A DNA stretch of 64,000 bases from Hanleya hanleyi (GCA_036873755.1 JAVTVY010037353.1:92255-156254); one strand, 5' to 3'. Counted from the first letter of the stretch, positions 10,846-23,375 are shown. Notes: generated from the letters alone by a model not told the origin. A program made the numbers and translations.

Positions 10846-13800
10846 AACCATACCACGTTCAACTACATACTCTCTATCACTACACAAAAAGGCGGATGTC
10901 ACGTACTGGGTAAATGTATTGCTCATCAATGGGAAAGGCCACTATTTGCATTGATTCACATAGATGCCATCTGGTGTAGATGTTTGTATTTCATAGCGTA
11001 TGACCCGTACATTGCAGCTTGGAGAGGCCAAGATGACAAATACATTTACGGGGTATATGCTATATATATGCCATTCTATATTTCATATATCCAAAATAGC
11101 ATGGTCACAGAGCAGAATATTTTAGTATCAACTTATTTTCCATACAGCATGGAATGTAAAATAACCATTCATGGCAAGACTGCTTTAAATATTAATCAGA
11201 TAATATTGTTTGACTACATTCAAGAGGTATGACAAAGCATTCGTATATATGGATATTTATTTAAATTTAACCTATCACTGAAATGCAATGTCGAAGTTCC
11301 ATCCATCGACTTCCTCCAAGAGGTATGTCTGATACTTGCTCATTATGATCTTAAACCTCATAAGAAGGTAATTCTTTTATATGGCAAACATTAAGATTTG
11401 ACATCATGAAATGGTAATTCTGATACACGGCAAATATTAAGATTTCATCTAATTTCATCCAGAATGTAAAGAAAATCAAATGAAGCATTCTATGTTATTT
11501 CACCGTCTGGTAAATATATGCATATTTCGCCGAAAGCGATTATTCAGTCTGACCCTTTCACTGATGATTATATGGGTATGCTATTTTGTGTTATATGGTC
11601 AGCAAATATATGGCAGAACTGAACTTTTGCAACCAGTTTGGTATATATTGCAAATATATGCAAATGTTAAGGAATGACTGTGCTGCAAACATATTGGAAA
11701 TATTTTCATTTACCAACATTTTTAATTCCTTTAAATGGTCAATATTAATATTTCATTTTGCAAAATAATGCAAATTTGGAAATGTGCTATGGCTTTGTTG
11801 TGTACCGGGGGTAGGGTACATATTTTAATTCAGATGAAACAACACGCTCTCGTGGATAGTGTGAGTGTGTGATACGTGGTATAACACGACAAGTGTAAAG
11901 GAAACTGTGTGGGGTTTCTTTGCGTATTTCATACAATAACAACCACCATGAATTGGTTAGAAACATTATTACACATTCCAACGTTATATAATTTACAGAA
12001 AAATACAAAAGAAATAAAACTTCATACTGTATCAAATGCCTTGTCTCAAATTAGTCACAAATGCGGCCTTAATTTACTATCCATATCCCAGTATCCCACA
12101 CCACAAATGTTTAAGTTGTCTCCTTGGTGAAATTTACACATATTTCAATCTCTGTGCTCTTTTGGGACCCATATGAAACATGAACTAGATATGTAGTATC
12201 ACTGATTTCGTGCGCTAACCCACGCAGCCGCGACAGATACCATTTGACTATTTCTGAAAAAATCAACAGCATGCTGTTTCCTCACTCCAAGGTGTCCAAA
12301 AGCGAGAAATATTTCTTGCCTATACTTTTCCTACAAGCAAAGTTAGTGAACTGATTCTAGCTGTACACTGTATGCATGGTTATGACCCATGCAGCACATT
12401 CGTACTATTGTCTAGGCGAAAACGTATGTACGTTGTGATTGGTTGACAAATAAGTAAGCCTGATAAACATAATATGATTAGAATCCTGATTGACAGACAG
12501 GTCGGGCCTGCATACAGCCGGCGACTTTTACAGTTATTAATCCCCGATACAACCGTCTTCCCAAGATACAATCTCGTGTCTAAAAGATAAACGGGAATAT
12601 ATTATTTGTCTATCGGATAAGCTAAGATGACGGCCACTTATCGGCATGTTTAACAAGTTATGCAAGCCAAAATAAATTAAATCCGAATGGGCGAAGTCCC
12701 CAATTTTCAACCATGCCCTGATATCTGTATCTTTATATCAGCCATGTCCAAATGGAACAATAGAATGCAGTAGCTCCTACAAGAGAATGTTTAGACAGTG
12801 ATATTCCTGTGATTTCGGGTGCATTACATTTTAAATCAGAGACCGTACAATCACAATAACAGGTATAAATAATAATAATAATAAAAAAAAATATGCACGA
12901 TTTACCGTTCTAAGAATTTAGCCTAAATCATATTTTGTCAACTTTTTGAAAGCTTGTCGTATATCGTTAGTACTGTACAGTTCACGTTGAAGAATAGGAT
13001 TAAAAGTTAGTCTAGTGAAGCTGACAAAGGAACTGCACGCCCCACGCGTCAGTAGTATACAAAGCGTCAATCTCTGAGGATTTGTGGAGGAGGGAATGTG
13101 GAAAAGGAAATGTGGGTTGTAAATGAGGGTTGTATGACGTCACACCAAGAGCTTCAATATGACCCTCCGCCTTTATGAGGTAGTGTATACGGGTCCCTTC
13201 TACTCATCCGAAATTGGAATTTTCCCTTTACTCCCGAGTGCGCATGTGCAGTCTACAACCCAAACTTCTCCTTTAGCTGATACCATTTTAGTATAAAAAA
13301 ATCTTCATACATTAGATCAAGTCTATTTGTCTAATATGTGATGTTAGTTTATTGGTAAATTTAGAAAAAGTGTTCTTTTTTCAACCCCAATATGGTTGAC
13401 TGCGGCGACTGAATGCAAATGTGCATGGTGTATATCCGAATCCGTGATCTTATCCCCACAATACACTAACCCCTACGCGACATTTTCCCCACAAGAAATG
13501 TATTAAAATTTGGCGAAAAATATCGTAAGCGGAAATTTGTCCGTCCGCGCATCAGAACGTATGTCCTGGTTGAGGGCGATATAATACTAGGATGCGTGCT
13601 CTTTTTCCTAAATACACTAGACATATTCTAAACAAATGGCGTTTGTAATTACTCCATAAGACTTCAATCATTGATCTGAATTGTCTTTCATATTTTCATT
13701 GAAAAAGCAATTCACTTTCCATTTGTTCACTCGGCCTTTGAAGTCTTCGAACATCACATGTAGTCCTAGTTTTACATTACCCCCCCCCCCCCCACTACCA

Positions 13801-14040
13801 CCATCATCATGTAGTAGATAAAGATGATCTGGGACCCTATTGACCTACTTTTGTGGTGTCACGTGGTGCTGACGTGATCTTAGAGGTCGAGGTCACTATA
13901 GTTCCGTCACGTGACCGGAAGTGACCCCTGTGGACATGTATCCCTCCGCGGTGATGCGGTTCTCCGCGATGATGCGGTCCGGCGGTGATGCAGTTGCGGG
14001 GAGAAGCTTCCGCGGACAGAAAGTAGACCAGAGACTTCAA
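10846..14040. other. AT-rich non-coding stretch
   Basis: No gene is supported. About 11370-11770 contains loosely repeated AT-rich words such as GCAAATAT; 12870-12890 is an AAT microsatellite; 13784-13798 is a poly-C run. The sequence from about 13900 becomes GC-rich, with three or four imperfect 16-bp repeats of the form GCGGTGATGCGGT. Probably intronic. Confidence 0.4.
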
Positions 14041-14125
14041 ATACGCGGGGGAGATTCTCCGGGAATCTCCGGGAATGCCCGATCATCTCCGGCAATGTCC
14101 GGCCATCTCCGGGAGAATATAAGGG
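14041..14125 (+). repeat. Short GC-rich tandem repeat (ATCTCCGGGAATG-like)
   Basis: Five or so imperfect 13-14 bp units built on ATCTCCGGGAATG run up to the left edge of the piggyBac-like element at 14136. No coding or regulatory role is apparent. Confidence 0.6.
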
Positions 14126-14135
14126 TCATTAAGCC

Positions 14136-15244
14136 TTAACCCTCTCAGGACCCAATTAATTCTACCGGAAGGAAAAATCTGATATTATGAGAAAATGATC
14201 CCCTTGGCCAAATATAATCAATTTCACAAAAAAAAAATTTCACCTGCTGCCCGCAAAGGATTATGGGAACGTTGCAAATTTGCAACGTTAGCCATAAAAG
14301 TCAGCTATACATCAAAGGCAACAAGTTTTAATTTTTCCCAAAAAAGAAAAATACAGTTTTCTATGTCTTTATAAATAAGTCATTTGATATGAAAGTTGCT
14401 ATAAAGACGAAACAGGTTTGAAATTCGTGTTGTGTGGGATCAAAATCTTCCTTTACAGCAGTGAGGCCACCTTTTGGCACCACATAAAATGGACATAAAC
14501 TAATGTATAAATAAAGTAATCAAAGCTTTTTTGGCTGATTTACTAATTGTTCTAATTTATTTACTTTATTATTTTCCTTTATTTATGTATTTGATGTTTT
14601 ACAATGAGACCAGGGTTGTTTCATTTATATATGAGCATTCATAATTCATAAGATAACTTCTTCAGCAGTAATGTGGCGAAACATCTCTATTTGAAGTTTA
14701 TGTAATGCCAAAAGACCCCAAAGTAATAAATAGAACGCGGAGAAAAGAAATATACATTTATAATATGTTTGTTCAAAGAAATCAAAAAAACTTATGTCCG
14801 TACAACTGGGCAAATGTTGCAAATATGCAACAACTAATAGGACACCTGAGGTCAAACGTTGCAAATTCGCAACAACAGAAAAAAACAATTTCTGGGAAAG
14901 TAACTATGAACAATTTTACTTATTATACAGCATCTACTCTATCTATACTAATTCCTCTTATTACCTATGCGGTACAATATTGATTATGACAGAGGGTTCT
15001 TGTGATATTTACCTTAATTCGGCAAGTGCACAACCAGATTTCTTCTCACATGGAAGCTGCCATATTGAAAGGATTCTAACTACGCCACCTGGTGAGCTGA
15101 GTATGAACTCTAGGTTGCAAAAGAGCAACAATGTCCTTCAGTGTTACCTAAATACATATAACATGAAAAACCATATTCATGGATAAATACCTGATTGGCT
15201 AATGAGCTGTTGCTAATTTGCAACACGCGCCTGGAGAGGGTTAA
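14136..15244. mobile_element. piggyBac-type non-autonomous element (MITE), 1.1 kb
   Basis: The stretch is bounded by TTAA at 14136-14139 and 15241-15244. Inside these, the ends form terminal inverted repeats: CCCTCTCAGG on the left and, reverse-complemented, CCCTCTCCAGG on the right. TTAA target duplication plus a CCC start are the hallmarks of the piggyBac superfamily. The 1101-bp interior has no frame resembling a DDD transposase, so the element is non-autonomous. It holds five copies of a 16-bp palindrome. Orientation cannot be told. Confidence 0.75.
14268..14289. promoter_or_regulatory. Palindromic motif, first of five in the MITE
   Basis: A perfect palindrome centred on GTTGCAAATTTGCAAC. 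Related 16-bp copies lie at 14816-14831, 14858-14873, 15114-15129 and 15209-15224; all keep GTTGC and GCAAC, with variation in the middle six bases. The last lies 17 bases from the right end of the element. Their position suggests binding sites for a transposase or a bZIP-type host factor, which is inference. Confidence 0.6.
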
Positions 15245-15363
15245 ATGCCAAAGCATCAATGGAATGCATGGAGCAGGGTCCCCAACAATATCGCTAGTAC
15301 TGTGCCTAGCATAAATGGCAAGTGGGGAATCCTCGTCATAGCCATACAGTGGGAGAGGGGAAA

Positions 15364-15439
15364 GGGTCCCAGCGGGACTCGAACCCTGGTTGCTCTCTCC
15401 AGAAGCAGACATGTTATCCACTACGCCACGAGTCACCCC
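15364..15439 (-). mobile_element. tRNA-derived SINE head (degenerate)
   Basis: On the minus strand this 76-base stretch has an A box, TGGCGTAGTGG (15418-15428), and a perfect B box, GGTTCGAGTCC (15375-15385), at tRNA-like spacing. The acceptor stem pairs at only about five of seven positions and the anticodon stem is poor, so a working tRNA gene is unlikely. The sequence continues without obvious structure toward the piggyBac element at 15244, so the SINE body may be truncated. I did not find its A-rich tail. Confidence 0.55.
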
Positions 15440-15639
15440 ATACTAGACAAGGTTGAAAATATATCTACCAGAGGGCAGTCCAATCGGGAACCCACGCTGG
15501 ACATGTGCGGTATGCAATGTTTAACCTAATGGGAAACCCACACATGCTCATTTGCGGTATGGGTTGTGGGATCTTGTCTTTTTCGTCTCACCACGTAGAA
15601 CACGATTGGCTGGGTGTCGAAAAAAAAAGTCACTGTGCG

Positions 15640-16095
15640 CATGCGCACTGGGCAAGTAGCGCTGGGGTGGACGTTTTGGGGTTGAGGTGGACCCCTAGTG
15701 GTCCAATTGGGTCGAGTGAGGCATCAGTGTGAAGCACTCGTGAGGGAGCATACGACTGGATGGATGTGACGTTGGACTGACGTCATTCTGCGCATGTGCG
15801 GTAGAGAAAGTGTATTAGAATGGACGTTTTGGGGTCTAAGCGGACCCATATTGGTCCGATTGGGTCGTATGATGTGTCATCGTGAAACATTCGTGATGGT
15901 CCATCCCACTGGACTAGTGTGTCGTCCGTTTTTAACATTTTGTGCATGCGTAGACGGAATTGTGGGAAAAGGGCAATGGAAGGGACGTTTTGGGGTCGAG
16001 GTGGGCCACTCTTGTTCCGAATGGGTCGAGTGAAGCTCTCGTGGGGGAGCGTCCAACTGGTGGGTGCGACGTGAAACTGACGTCCGAAATCCGAG
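15640..16095 (+). repeat. Three tandem ~155-bp repeats
   Basis: Three imperfect units each contain GGACGTTTTGGGGT, at about 15669, 15822 and 15982, followed by conserved segments around GGTCCAATTGGGTCG and an ACTGACGTC-like end. Spacing is 153 and then about 161 bases. Units start with a CGCATGCGC-like word. No coding content. Confidence 0.8.
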
Positions 16096-17205
16096 CCACC
16101 AATCTTGGTACACTTAACCTAGGAGATAATACCTGCATGATGGTACCATTAGTTCCACGATCCGTCGCAAGGCGGCGAATGACTAACTAAAATCTCAATA
16201 AGTAACTGGGCCGGTAGACACTTCAGGGCCCTAGCATGGGTGGGGCGGGGGTATTTGTTTAGAGAAGTTCAACTACCATGGGCACGATGCATAACAATTC
16301 AGAAGCAGAATAAAACGTGAATTGCAGGCAAGCATCTAAAAGGTGCGTGGACCCCTGAGCCTGTTTTTTTTTAGTCAAGTAGGATCAGGGCTGCATCTAG
16401 AGCCAATTTAGTTTCGGGAAACATGTGGGCGCCCAAAACTCAAATGAAACAAAAAACGAAAGTGGTGTTGTTGTTCAATTTGAAAGGATTTCTGAAGGAA
16501 ATACTAGAAAAAGCCTCTGGGATCCTCAATATCGATCCGATTGCATAGCTGGGTATTGAATTTCATGTTAATAAACCTCTGTTTTGTGATTGATCACAGG
16601 CTATTTGCGCCGAAATTCACTTACAAAAATTGGACCCTCAATAATGAATTACGAAAAGGAACTGGGAGTTTGGGATCAGAACCTGCAAAAAAATCCTGGA
16701 TACCTTATAAAACAGACTTCGGTTTCACGTGAGTGGTGTGCTGGGATTACAGCATGCAAGAAAGTGTAGCTTTATCAGTGGCAATTTATGCATTGCACAA
16801 GTGTGATAACAAGTAAACACACTGATTGACACAGGCCCACCCTTATCATTATTGTTGGGGGGGGGGACATAAGCTTCAGGTATGCAAACTGGTTCAAAAT
16901 TGCGCAGTCAAGCTAAAAATTGGCTCTCCTAATCACTCGTTTTAAATAATTTCCAAGGTACAGTAACATGTTTGGTGACAAAAATTGACAAATATGTTGT
17001 ACCAGTTAAATGTGTGGACACAAATATGGTTCATGCAAAAGTTTTAGGATAAAACCTATGATGTAGAATAGAATGATTTAATAGCAAAATTAACGAAAAT
17101 GTTGTCCTTCATTCAATGAGAATCTTGAATGGACCAGGCTTTCTTGTATCAGGCATGTCAGGGAACCTTCAAAATTCACAATGAAACATGCAACCAAGGG
17201 TTCGC
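16096..17205. other. Non-coding stretch, no gene seen
   Basis: Anonymous sequence with a poly-G run at 16857-16866. No domain, RNA gene or repeat boundary recognised. Probably intronic. Confidence 0.4.
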
Positions 17206-17221
17206 GATGGGCATAGACAAC

Positions 17222-17645
17222 AGTGCAAAAGCTAAGCCATCAATAAATAATAAAAAAAACCCCATGAAATCATCATAACCATCTGAAAATCTAATCATTT
17301 CATCAGTCAACATTCAGGAAGCTCTCACCAAAGTTTAGTCAGGCCCGACTTGATAAATCTGCAGATATTCAGCGGACAAGAACATGTTGATGGACATAGG
17401 TAACAGTGCAAAAGCTGAGCCATCAATAAATAATAAAAAAAAAATAATTAAAAATCATGAAATCATCATAGCCATCTGAAAATCTAATCATTTCATCAGT
17501 CAACGTTCAGGAAGCTCTCACCAAAATTTGGTCGGGCCCGACTTCATAGATCTGCAGATATTCAGTGGTCAAGAACATGTTGACGGACGGACGCTAGGAC
17601 GGACGGACGGACGTACGTACATGGTAACGACAAGACCCCACAGCC
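17222..17645 (+). repeat. Tandem duplication, 183-bp period, with GGAC-rich tail
   Basis: Two copies beginning GCAAAAGCTRAGCCATC at 17223 and 17406 run in parallel for about 180 bases, then the second ends in a GGACGGACGGACG tract and ACCCCACAGCCCTATGGG. A similar GGACG tail ends the arrays at 54260 and 57140. This suggests that the same type of non-autonomous element underlies them. Confidence 0.75.
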
Positions 17646-18870
17646 CTATGGGCTGAGGGGTAACAAAGAGTCTCGTTCAATTAATCGATGCACTTCGAGA
17701 AGGCCCAAGAAATTTGTCGGCTGAAACCGGGAGGGCAGAAGCCCTGGTGGCGTGTCCCGGTTTTCTCCTGATTCTGTCTCGATTGAAATGTTCCAGTTTT
17801 CTAGATGGATAATTTTTTTTACCGATAATCTCGAAGAATGTCTCCGTCTCAATAAGCAGTGTTTCGTTATCGTTGATTTGACCGTTTCTTAGCTTCCCAG
17901 ACGATCAGATTGACGTGCGTGTACCATGCGTTGGCATCGCTCATCGAATACACATGTGCCAGCCCAAAATATAATCCCGACAACGGCAAGTAACTGGAAT
18001 TGTGATTTTTGTGCGTTCCATGCCTATATTATTTAGTGGGGCACGATTGTTCGCAAGTTAATTCGCTGTGTACCTATTTTTGCTAACTTCCGAAGGCAGA
18101 TACCCCCGCACAATGTATCAAATCCGAACGCTCCCTCTCTGCCTTTCTCTCTCTCTCTCCCTCTCTCTCTATGTAGAGTATATTAATTTTGAACTAGGGA
18201 GACATTTTTTGTCATTTAGAAACTATTACATAGCCACCATTCTTTGGGCTGATAGGTAAAAAAATAAGTTCATTTCTGTAATCTGTAACTATAGAAAAAG
18301 GAACATTAATTTTTGTTTTAAGAACAACTGAAAATTATAACATGTCGCGACTTACGCTTTCCTAGAAGAGGCTAGCGGAAATACTGACAATCGGAACTAG
18401 AGGTGTGGATCTGTGACAAACCATCGGCTTGGAACAACTGTTTTTTTCCCTTTTAAGAACAAAACTGAAACAACAATATAGTCACATTATAGTATATATT
18501 GCTGATTTCGAGTGCGTCTAGTTTCAAATTAACAAAATAACGGGTTTCGAGTGAATAGGGGATATTAATTTGTTTATTTATTAACTTAGTGATTTTGACA
18601 GGAGTTAGGGTCGTTAAATGGGTCGGAGCCCATCAAAGTCCCCCCCTCTTCAACAATATATACAAATACATTCATGAAGATAACAGCATATATACACAAT
18701 ATAATAAAAACAGTTGAAATGTAAATGAAAACAAAGGTGCATATAGTATACACAAAAGATAGTTAAGATACGGTACGTCTTCCATGTAAGAGATCACGAA
18801 ACGGATAATGCCCCCCCCCCCAACAATACAAAAGGAAACGATTATAAGGGTAGTGAATGGGTCTGAGTTG
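17646..18870. other. Non-coding stretch with CT microsatellite
   Basis: Contains a (CT)n tract at about 18145-18172 and a poly-C run at 18809-18820. Frames in this region are short or repeat-derived. No gene supported. Confidence 0.4.
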
Positions 18871-18879
18871 AGCTTTCTT

Positions 18880-19255
18880 TTCCCTGTGAGACAGTTTGCA
18901 GCGACACTTTGACAAGGTATATTCTGGCGGACGACAGATTGCAGCGATACTTTGAAACTGTTCATCATGAATGTATGATGGGCCCCCCCAACAATACAAA
19001 ATGATATATTCTGCCGGACGACAGATTGCTGCGGCAGTTTGGAACTATTTTTCCTGAGCGACAGTTTGCAGTGACGCTTTGACAAGGCATATTTTGCTGG
19101 ATGACAGATTGCTGCGACAGTTTGAAATAGTTTTCCTGCACGACAGATTGCTGCGACAGTTTGAACCTCTTTTTCTTTGGCGACAGTTTGCAGCGACACT
19201 TTGACAAGGTATATTGTGCTGGACGACACATTTCTGTGACACTTTGAAACTTTTA
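18880..19255 (-). repeat. Complex short tandem repeats (GACAGTTTGC units)
   Basis: Repeated blocks of the form ACAGTTTGCAGCGACACTTT followed by GACAAGGTATATT occur at about 18892, 19061 and 19182, alternating with half-units reading GACAGATTGCTGCGACAGTTT. The 201-codon minus-strand open frame across this region (18672-19277) translates the repeats and has no recognisable domain. Confidence 0.7.
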
Positions 19256-19579
19256 CCCATCCTACATATTCCAACACTGAGTCGATATTTTGCTACTCTT
19301 TCTTGTAATCATAGGAGGGGCCCTCGGTGGCCGAGTAAGTAACGCCGGAATCGCCCTACAGCAATTTAACACAATGTACCTCTGAACTCTCAATGTACAA
19401 ACTGACAAATTATCAAATCAATAACCTACACATCATCAGATTTATTGCTGCATAATCCAATGAACAGTTCATTCAGTGACAAACGTATTCTCAACTTGTA
19501 AGTGATATGGTCATCCCTTTAATAATCCAATCACAGCATTTCAGCTATAGAAGTCAGATAAATTATCCACCAAAGCGTA

Positions 19580-22500
19580 ACTAGGCCAATGTCGAAGCTG
19601 GGTGCTCGGCATGAGTGTGCGTGAACTTGAGTTCCAAAGCACTTTTAGGAAGGAATATATCTGAAGTGCAGTGTCAAAGCGGTGTTAGAGAAAAATGTAC
19701 GTGCAATCGAGTGTCAAAGCATGTCAGGGAGGAATATATGTTTAGTCGAATGTCAAACCGGTGTTAGGGAGGAATATACGTGAAGTCGAGTGTCAACCAC
19801 TGTTAAGGAGGAATGTACGTGAAGTAGAGTGTCAAAGCGGTGTACATGGAGTCGAGTGTCAAAGCGGTATTCGGGAGGAATGTACGTAAAGTCGAGTGTC
19901 AACCAGTGTTAGGGAGGAATGTATGTATAGTCGAATGTCAAAGCGGTGTTAGGGAGGAATGTATGTGAAGTCGAGTGTCAAAGCGGGATTAGGACTTAGG
20001 GTTAGGTATGCTTCATAACTATCAGGTTTAGGGTCATTTCAGCTATAAAAGTCAGATAATTTCTCCACCAAAGCGTAACTAGGCTAATGTCGAAGCTGTA
20101 CGTGAAGTCGAGTGTCAACCAGTGTTAGGGAGGAATGTATGTTTACTCGAATGTCAAAGCGGTGTTAGGGAGGAATGTACATGGAGTTGAGTGTCAAAGC
20201 GGTGTTAGGGAGGAATGTACGTGAAGTCGAGTGTCAACCGGTGTACATGGAGTCGAGTGTTAAAGCGGTGTTAGGGAGGAATGTACGTGAAGTCGAGTAT
20301 CAACCAGTGTTTGGGAGGAACGTATGTGAAGTCGAGTGTCAAGGCGGTGTTAGGGAGGAATGTATGAAGTCGAGTGTCAAAGCGGTGTTAGGGAGGACTG
20401 CATGTGAAGTCAAATGTCAAAGCAGTGTTAGGGAGGAATGTATGTGAAGTCGACTGTCAAAGCGGTGTTAGGGAGGAATGTATGTGAAGTCGAATGTCAA
20501 AGCGGTGTTAGGGAGGAATGTATGTGAAGTCGACTGTCAAAGCGGTGTTAGGGAAGAATGTACGTGAAGTCGAGTGTCAAAGCGGGATTAGGACTTAGGG
20601 TTAGGTATGCTTCATAACTATCAGGTTAGGGAGAAATGTACATGAAGTCGAGTGTCAAAGGGGTGTTAGGGAGGAATGTATGTGAAGTTGAGTGTCAAAG
20701 TGGTTTTAGGGAGAAATGTAAGTGAAGTCGACTGTCAAAGCAGTGCTAGGGAGGAATGTATGTGAAATCGAGTGTCAAAGCGGTGTTAGGGAGGAATGTA
20801 AGTGAAGTTGATTGTCAAAGTGGTGTTCGGGAGGAATGTATGTTAACCCTACCTACCCTGGGCGGGACGGAAAGTGCCCCCCCTAGTGAACTTTTCTCTG
20901 CTGCTCCGAAACGACAAAACGGAGGAGGCTGAAACTTGGTGACTTTTAAGCCTATCTCATTGAGGATCATGGGTAAATTCAAAATGGCGGCCATGTGGTA
21001 TCCGCGAAAGTCGTGTTTTTCATCTTTTCGGTCCATTTCTACACATTTTCCTTGCCTAAAAGGCCTTGAAAGTATATTATTTATGCAAAACTAATTATTC
21101 TCTATTTTATAAGATTTTTTTCGAGAGAAAAATCTGAAAAATGAAAATTTCGAAAAATCGACCCCAAAAAGGCCGAAAAATGGCTTCCGAGAAGATGACC
21201 TCACTGTGACGTCATCATGGCGGCCATCTTGGATTTTTTTACATTTTCCGGTAGAGCTTGAACCCAAGATACTGTGTGGTAAGTTTCAGCGCTCTAGCCT
21301 TAGAGGTAGAGAAAATATACAGGGGGGCACTTTCCGCCCCCCCCCCCAGGCTGCGACACACCCCAAATCGCCCAGGCCAGATAGGGTTAAGTCAAGTGTC
21401 AAATCGGGAATTGGACTTAGGGTTAGGTATGCTTCATAACTATCAGGTTCAGGTTCAAGCTGTACGTGAAGTCGATTGTCAACCAGTGTTGGGGAGGAAT
21501 GTATGTTTACTCGAGTGTCAACCAGTGTTAGGGAGGAAAGTATGTGAAGTCGAGTGTCAAGGCAGTGTTAGGGAGGAATGTATGTGGAGTCGACTGTCAA
21601 AGCGGTGTTAGGGAGGACTGTATGTGAAGTAAAATGTCAAAGCGGTGTTAGGGAGGAATGTATGTGAAGTCGACTGTCAAAGCGGTGTTAGGGAGGAATG
21701 TACATGAAGTCAAATGTCAAAGCGGTGTTAGGGAGGAATGTATCTGAGGTCGAGTGTCAAAGCGGGATTAGGGCTTAGGGTTAGGTATGCTTCATAACTA
21801 TCAGGTTAGGGAGGAATGTACATGGAGTCGAGTGTCAAAGGGGTGTTAGGGAGGAATGTATGTGAAGTTGAGTGTCAACGCGGCTTTAGGGAGAAATGTA
21901 TGTGAAGTCGACTGTCAAAGCAGTGTTAGGGAGGAATGTATGTAAAATCGAGTGTCAAAGCGGTGTTAGGGAGGAATGTAAGTGAAGTTGATTGTCAAAG
22001 TGGTGTTCGGGAGGAATGTATGTTAAGTCAAGTGTTAAAGCGGGATATAACTATCAGGTTCAGGGTCATTTCAGCTATAGAAGTCAGATAATATCTCCAC
22101 CAAAGCGTAACTGGGGTAATGTCGAAGTTGGGTGTTCGGCTTGAGTGTGCGTGAAGTTGAGTTTCAAACCACAGTTAGGAAGGAATATATCTGAAGTGCA
22201 GTGTCGAAGCGGTATTAGGGAAAAATTTACGTGCAATCGAGTGTCAAAGCTGTATTAGGGAGGAATGTATGTTTAGCTGAGTGTCAAAGCAGTGTCGCGG
22301 AATGTATGTGAAATCGAATGTCAAATTGTTGTTAGGGAAGAATGTACGTGAAGTCGAATGTCAAAGCATTCTTCGGGAGGAATGTATGTTCAGTTCAGTG
22401 TCAAAGCGGTGTTGAGGAATGCACGTGAAGTCGAGTGTCAACCAGTGTAAGAGAGGAATGTATGTTTAGTTGAATGTCAAAGTGGTGTTAGGGAGGAATG

Positions 22501-23375
22501 TACATGGAGTTGAGTGTCAAAGCGGTGTTAGGGAGGAATGTACGTGAAGCCGAGTGTCAGCCAGTGTTAGGGAGGAATGTATGTAAAGTCGAGTGTCAAG
22601 GCGGTGTTAGGGAGGAATGTATAAAGTCGAGTGTCAAAGCGGTGTTAGGGAGGACTGTATGTGAAGTCAAATGTCAAAGCGGTGTTAGGGAGGAATGTAT
22701 GTGAAGTCGACTGTCAAGGCGGTGTTAGGGAGGAATGTATGTGAAGTCGAGTGTCAAAGCGGTGTTAGGGAGGAATGTATGTCCGGTCGAGTATCAAAGC
22801 GGCATTAGGACTTAGGGTTAGGTATGCTTCATAACTATCAGGTTTAGGGTCATTTCAGCTATAGAAATCAGATAATTTCTCCACCAAGGCATAACTAGGG
22901 TAATGTCGAAGCTGGGTGTTCGGCATGAGTGTGCTTGAAGTTGAGTTTCAAAGCACTGTTAGGAAGGAATATATCTGAAGTGCAGTGTCAAAGCGGTGTT
23001 AGGGGAAAATGTACGTGGAGTCGAATGTCAAAGCGGTGTTGGAGAGAAATGTACGTGAAGTTGAGTGTGAAAGCGGAGTTAGGGAGAAATGTACATGAAG
23101 TCGACTGTCAAAGAGATGTTAGGTAGAAATGTACGTGAAATCGAGTGTATGTTTAGTTAAATGTCAACCAGTGTTAGGGAGAAATGTATGTGAAGTCGAG
23201 TGTCAAAGCGGTGTTAGGGAGGAATGTATGTGAAGTTGAGTGTCAAAGCGGTGTTAGGGAGGAATGTATGTGAAGTCGAATGTCAAAGCGGTGTTAAGGA
23301 GGAATGTATGTGAAGTCGACTGTCAAAGCGGTGTTAGGGAGGAATGTACGTGAAGTCGAGTGTCAAAGTGGTGTT
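19580..23375 (+). repeat. 40-bp minisatellite with higher-order structure
   Basis: Tandem array whose typical 40-bp unit contains GTGTTAGGGAGGAATGTATG and GAAGTCGAGTGTCAAAGCG. Spaced through it are longer blocks with ACTTAGGGTTAGGTATGC followed by TTCATAACTATCAGG (about 19990, 20590, 21415, 21775, 22807), showing higher-order periodicity. Two such blocks extend into the same ~100-bp sequence with a CCACCAAAGCGTAACTAGG word. The array is interrupted at 20847-21386 by a MITE. Unit length is not a multiple of three and no long frame spans it. TTAGGG words are part of the unit, not true telomere repeats. Confidence 0.95.
20843..21390. mobile_element. piggyBac-type MITE inserted in the 40-bp array
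   Basis: A 540-bp insert flanked by TTAA on both sides (20843-20846, 21387-21390). Its ends are inverted: CCCTACCTACCCTGGGCG on the left against CCCTATCTGGCCTGGGCG read inward from the right. The uninterrupted target is preserved in a sister repeat, with a single TTAA at 22023-22026 in the same context, so insertion and target duplication can be read directly. No coding capacity. Relatives lie at 32605-33112 (opposite orientation) and about 61300-61562. Confidence 0.9.

Noticed and set aside
6992..10954. Very long forward open frames (341, 645 and 209 codons)
   Set aside because: They are produced by the 42-bp unit being a multiple of three; several frames on both strands are open together and there is no start context, splice site or domain.
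15364..15439. Functional tRNA gene
   Set aside because: A and B boxes are good but acceptor, T and anticodon stems have too many mismatches; called a SINE head instead.
18672..19277. 201-codon minus-strand frame
   Set aside because: It translates a short tandem repeat and poly-C region; no domain.
19580..23375. Interstitial telomere
   Set aside because: TTAGGG occurs only once or twice per 40-bp unit and never as a run of hexamers.
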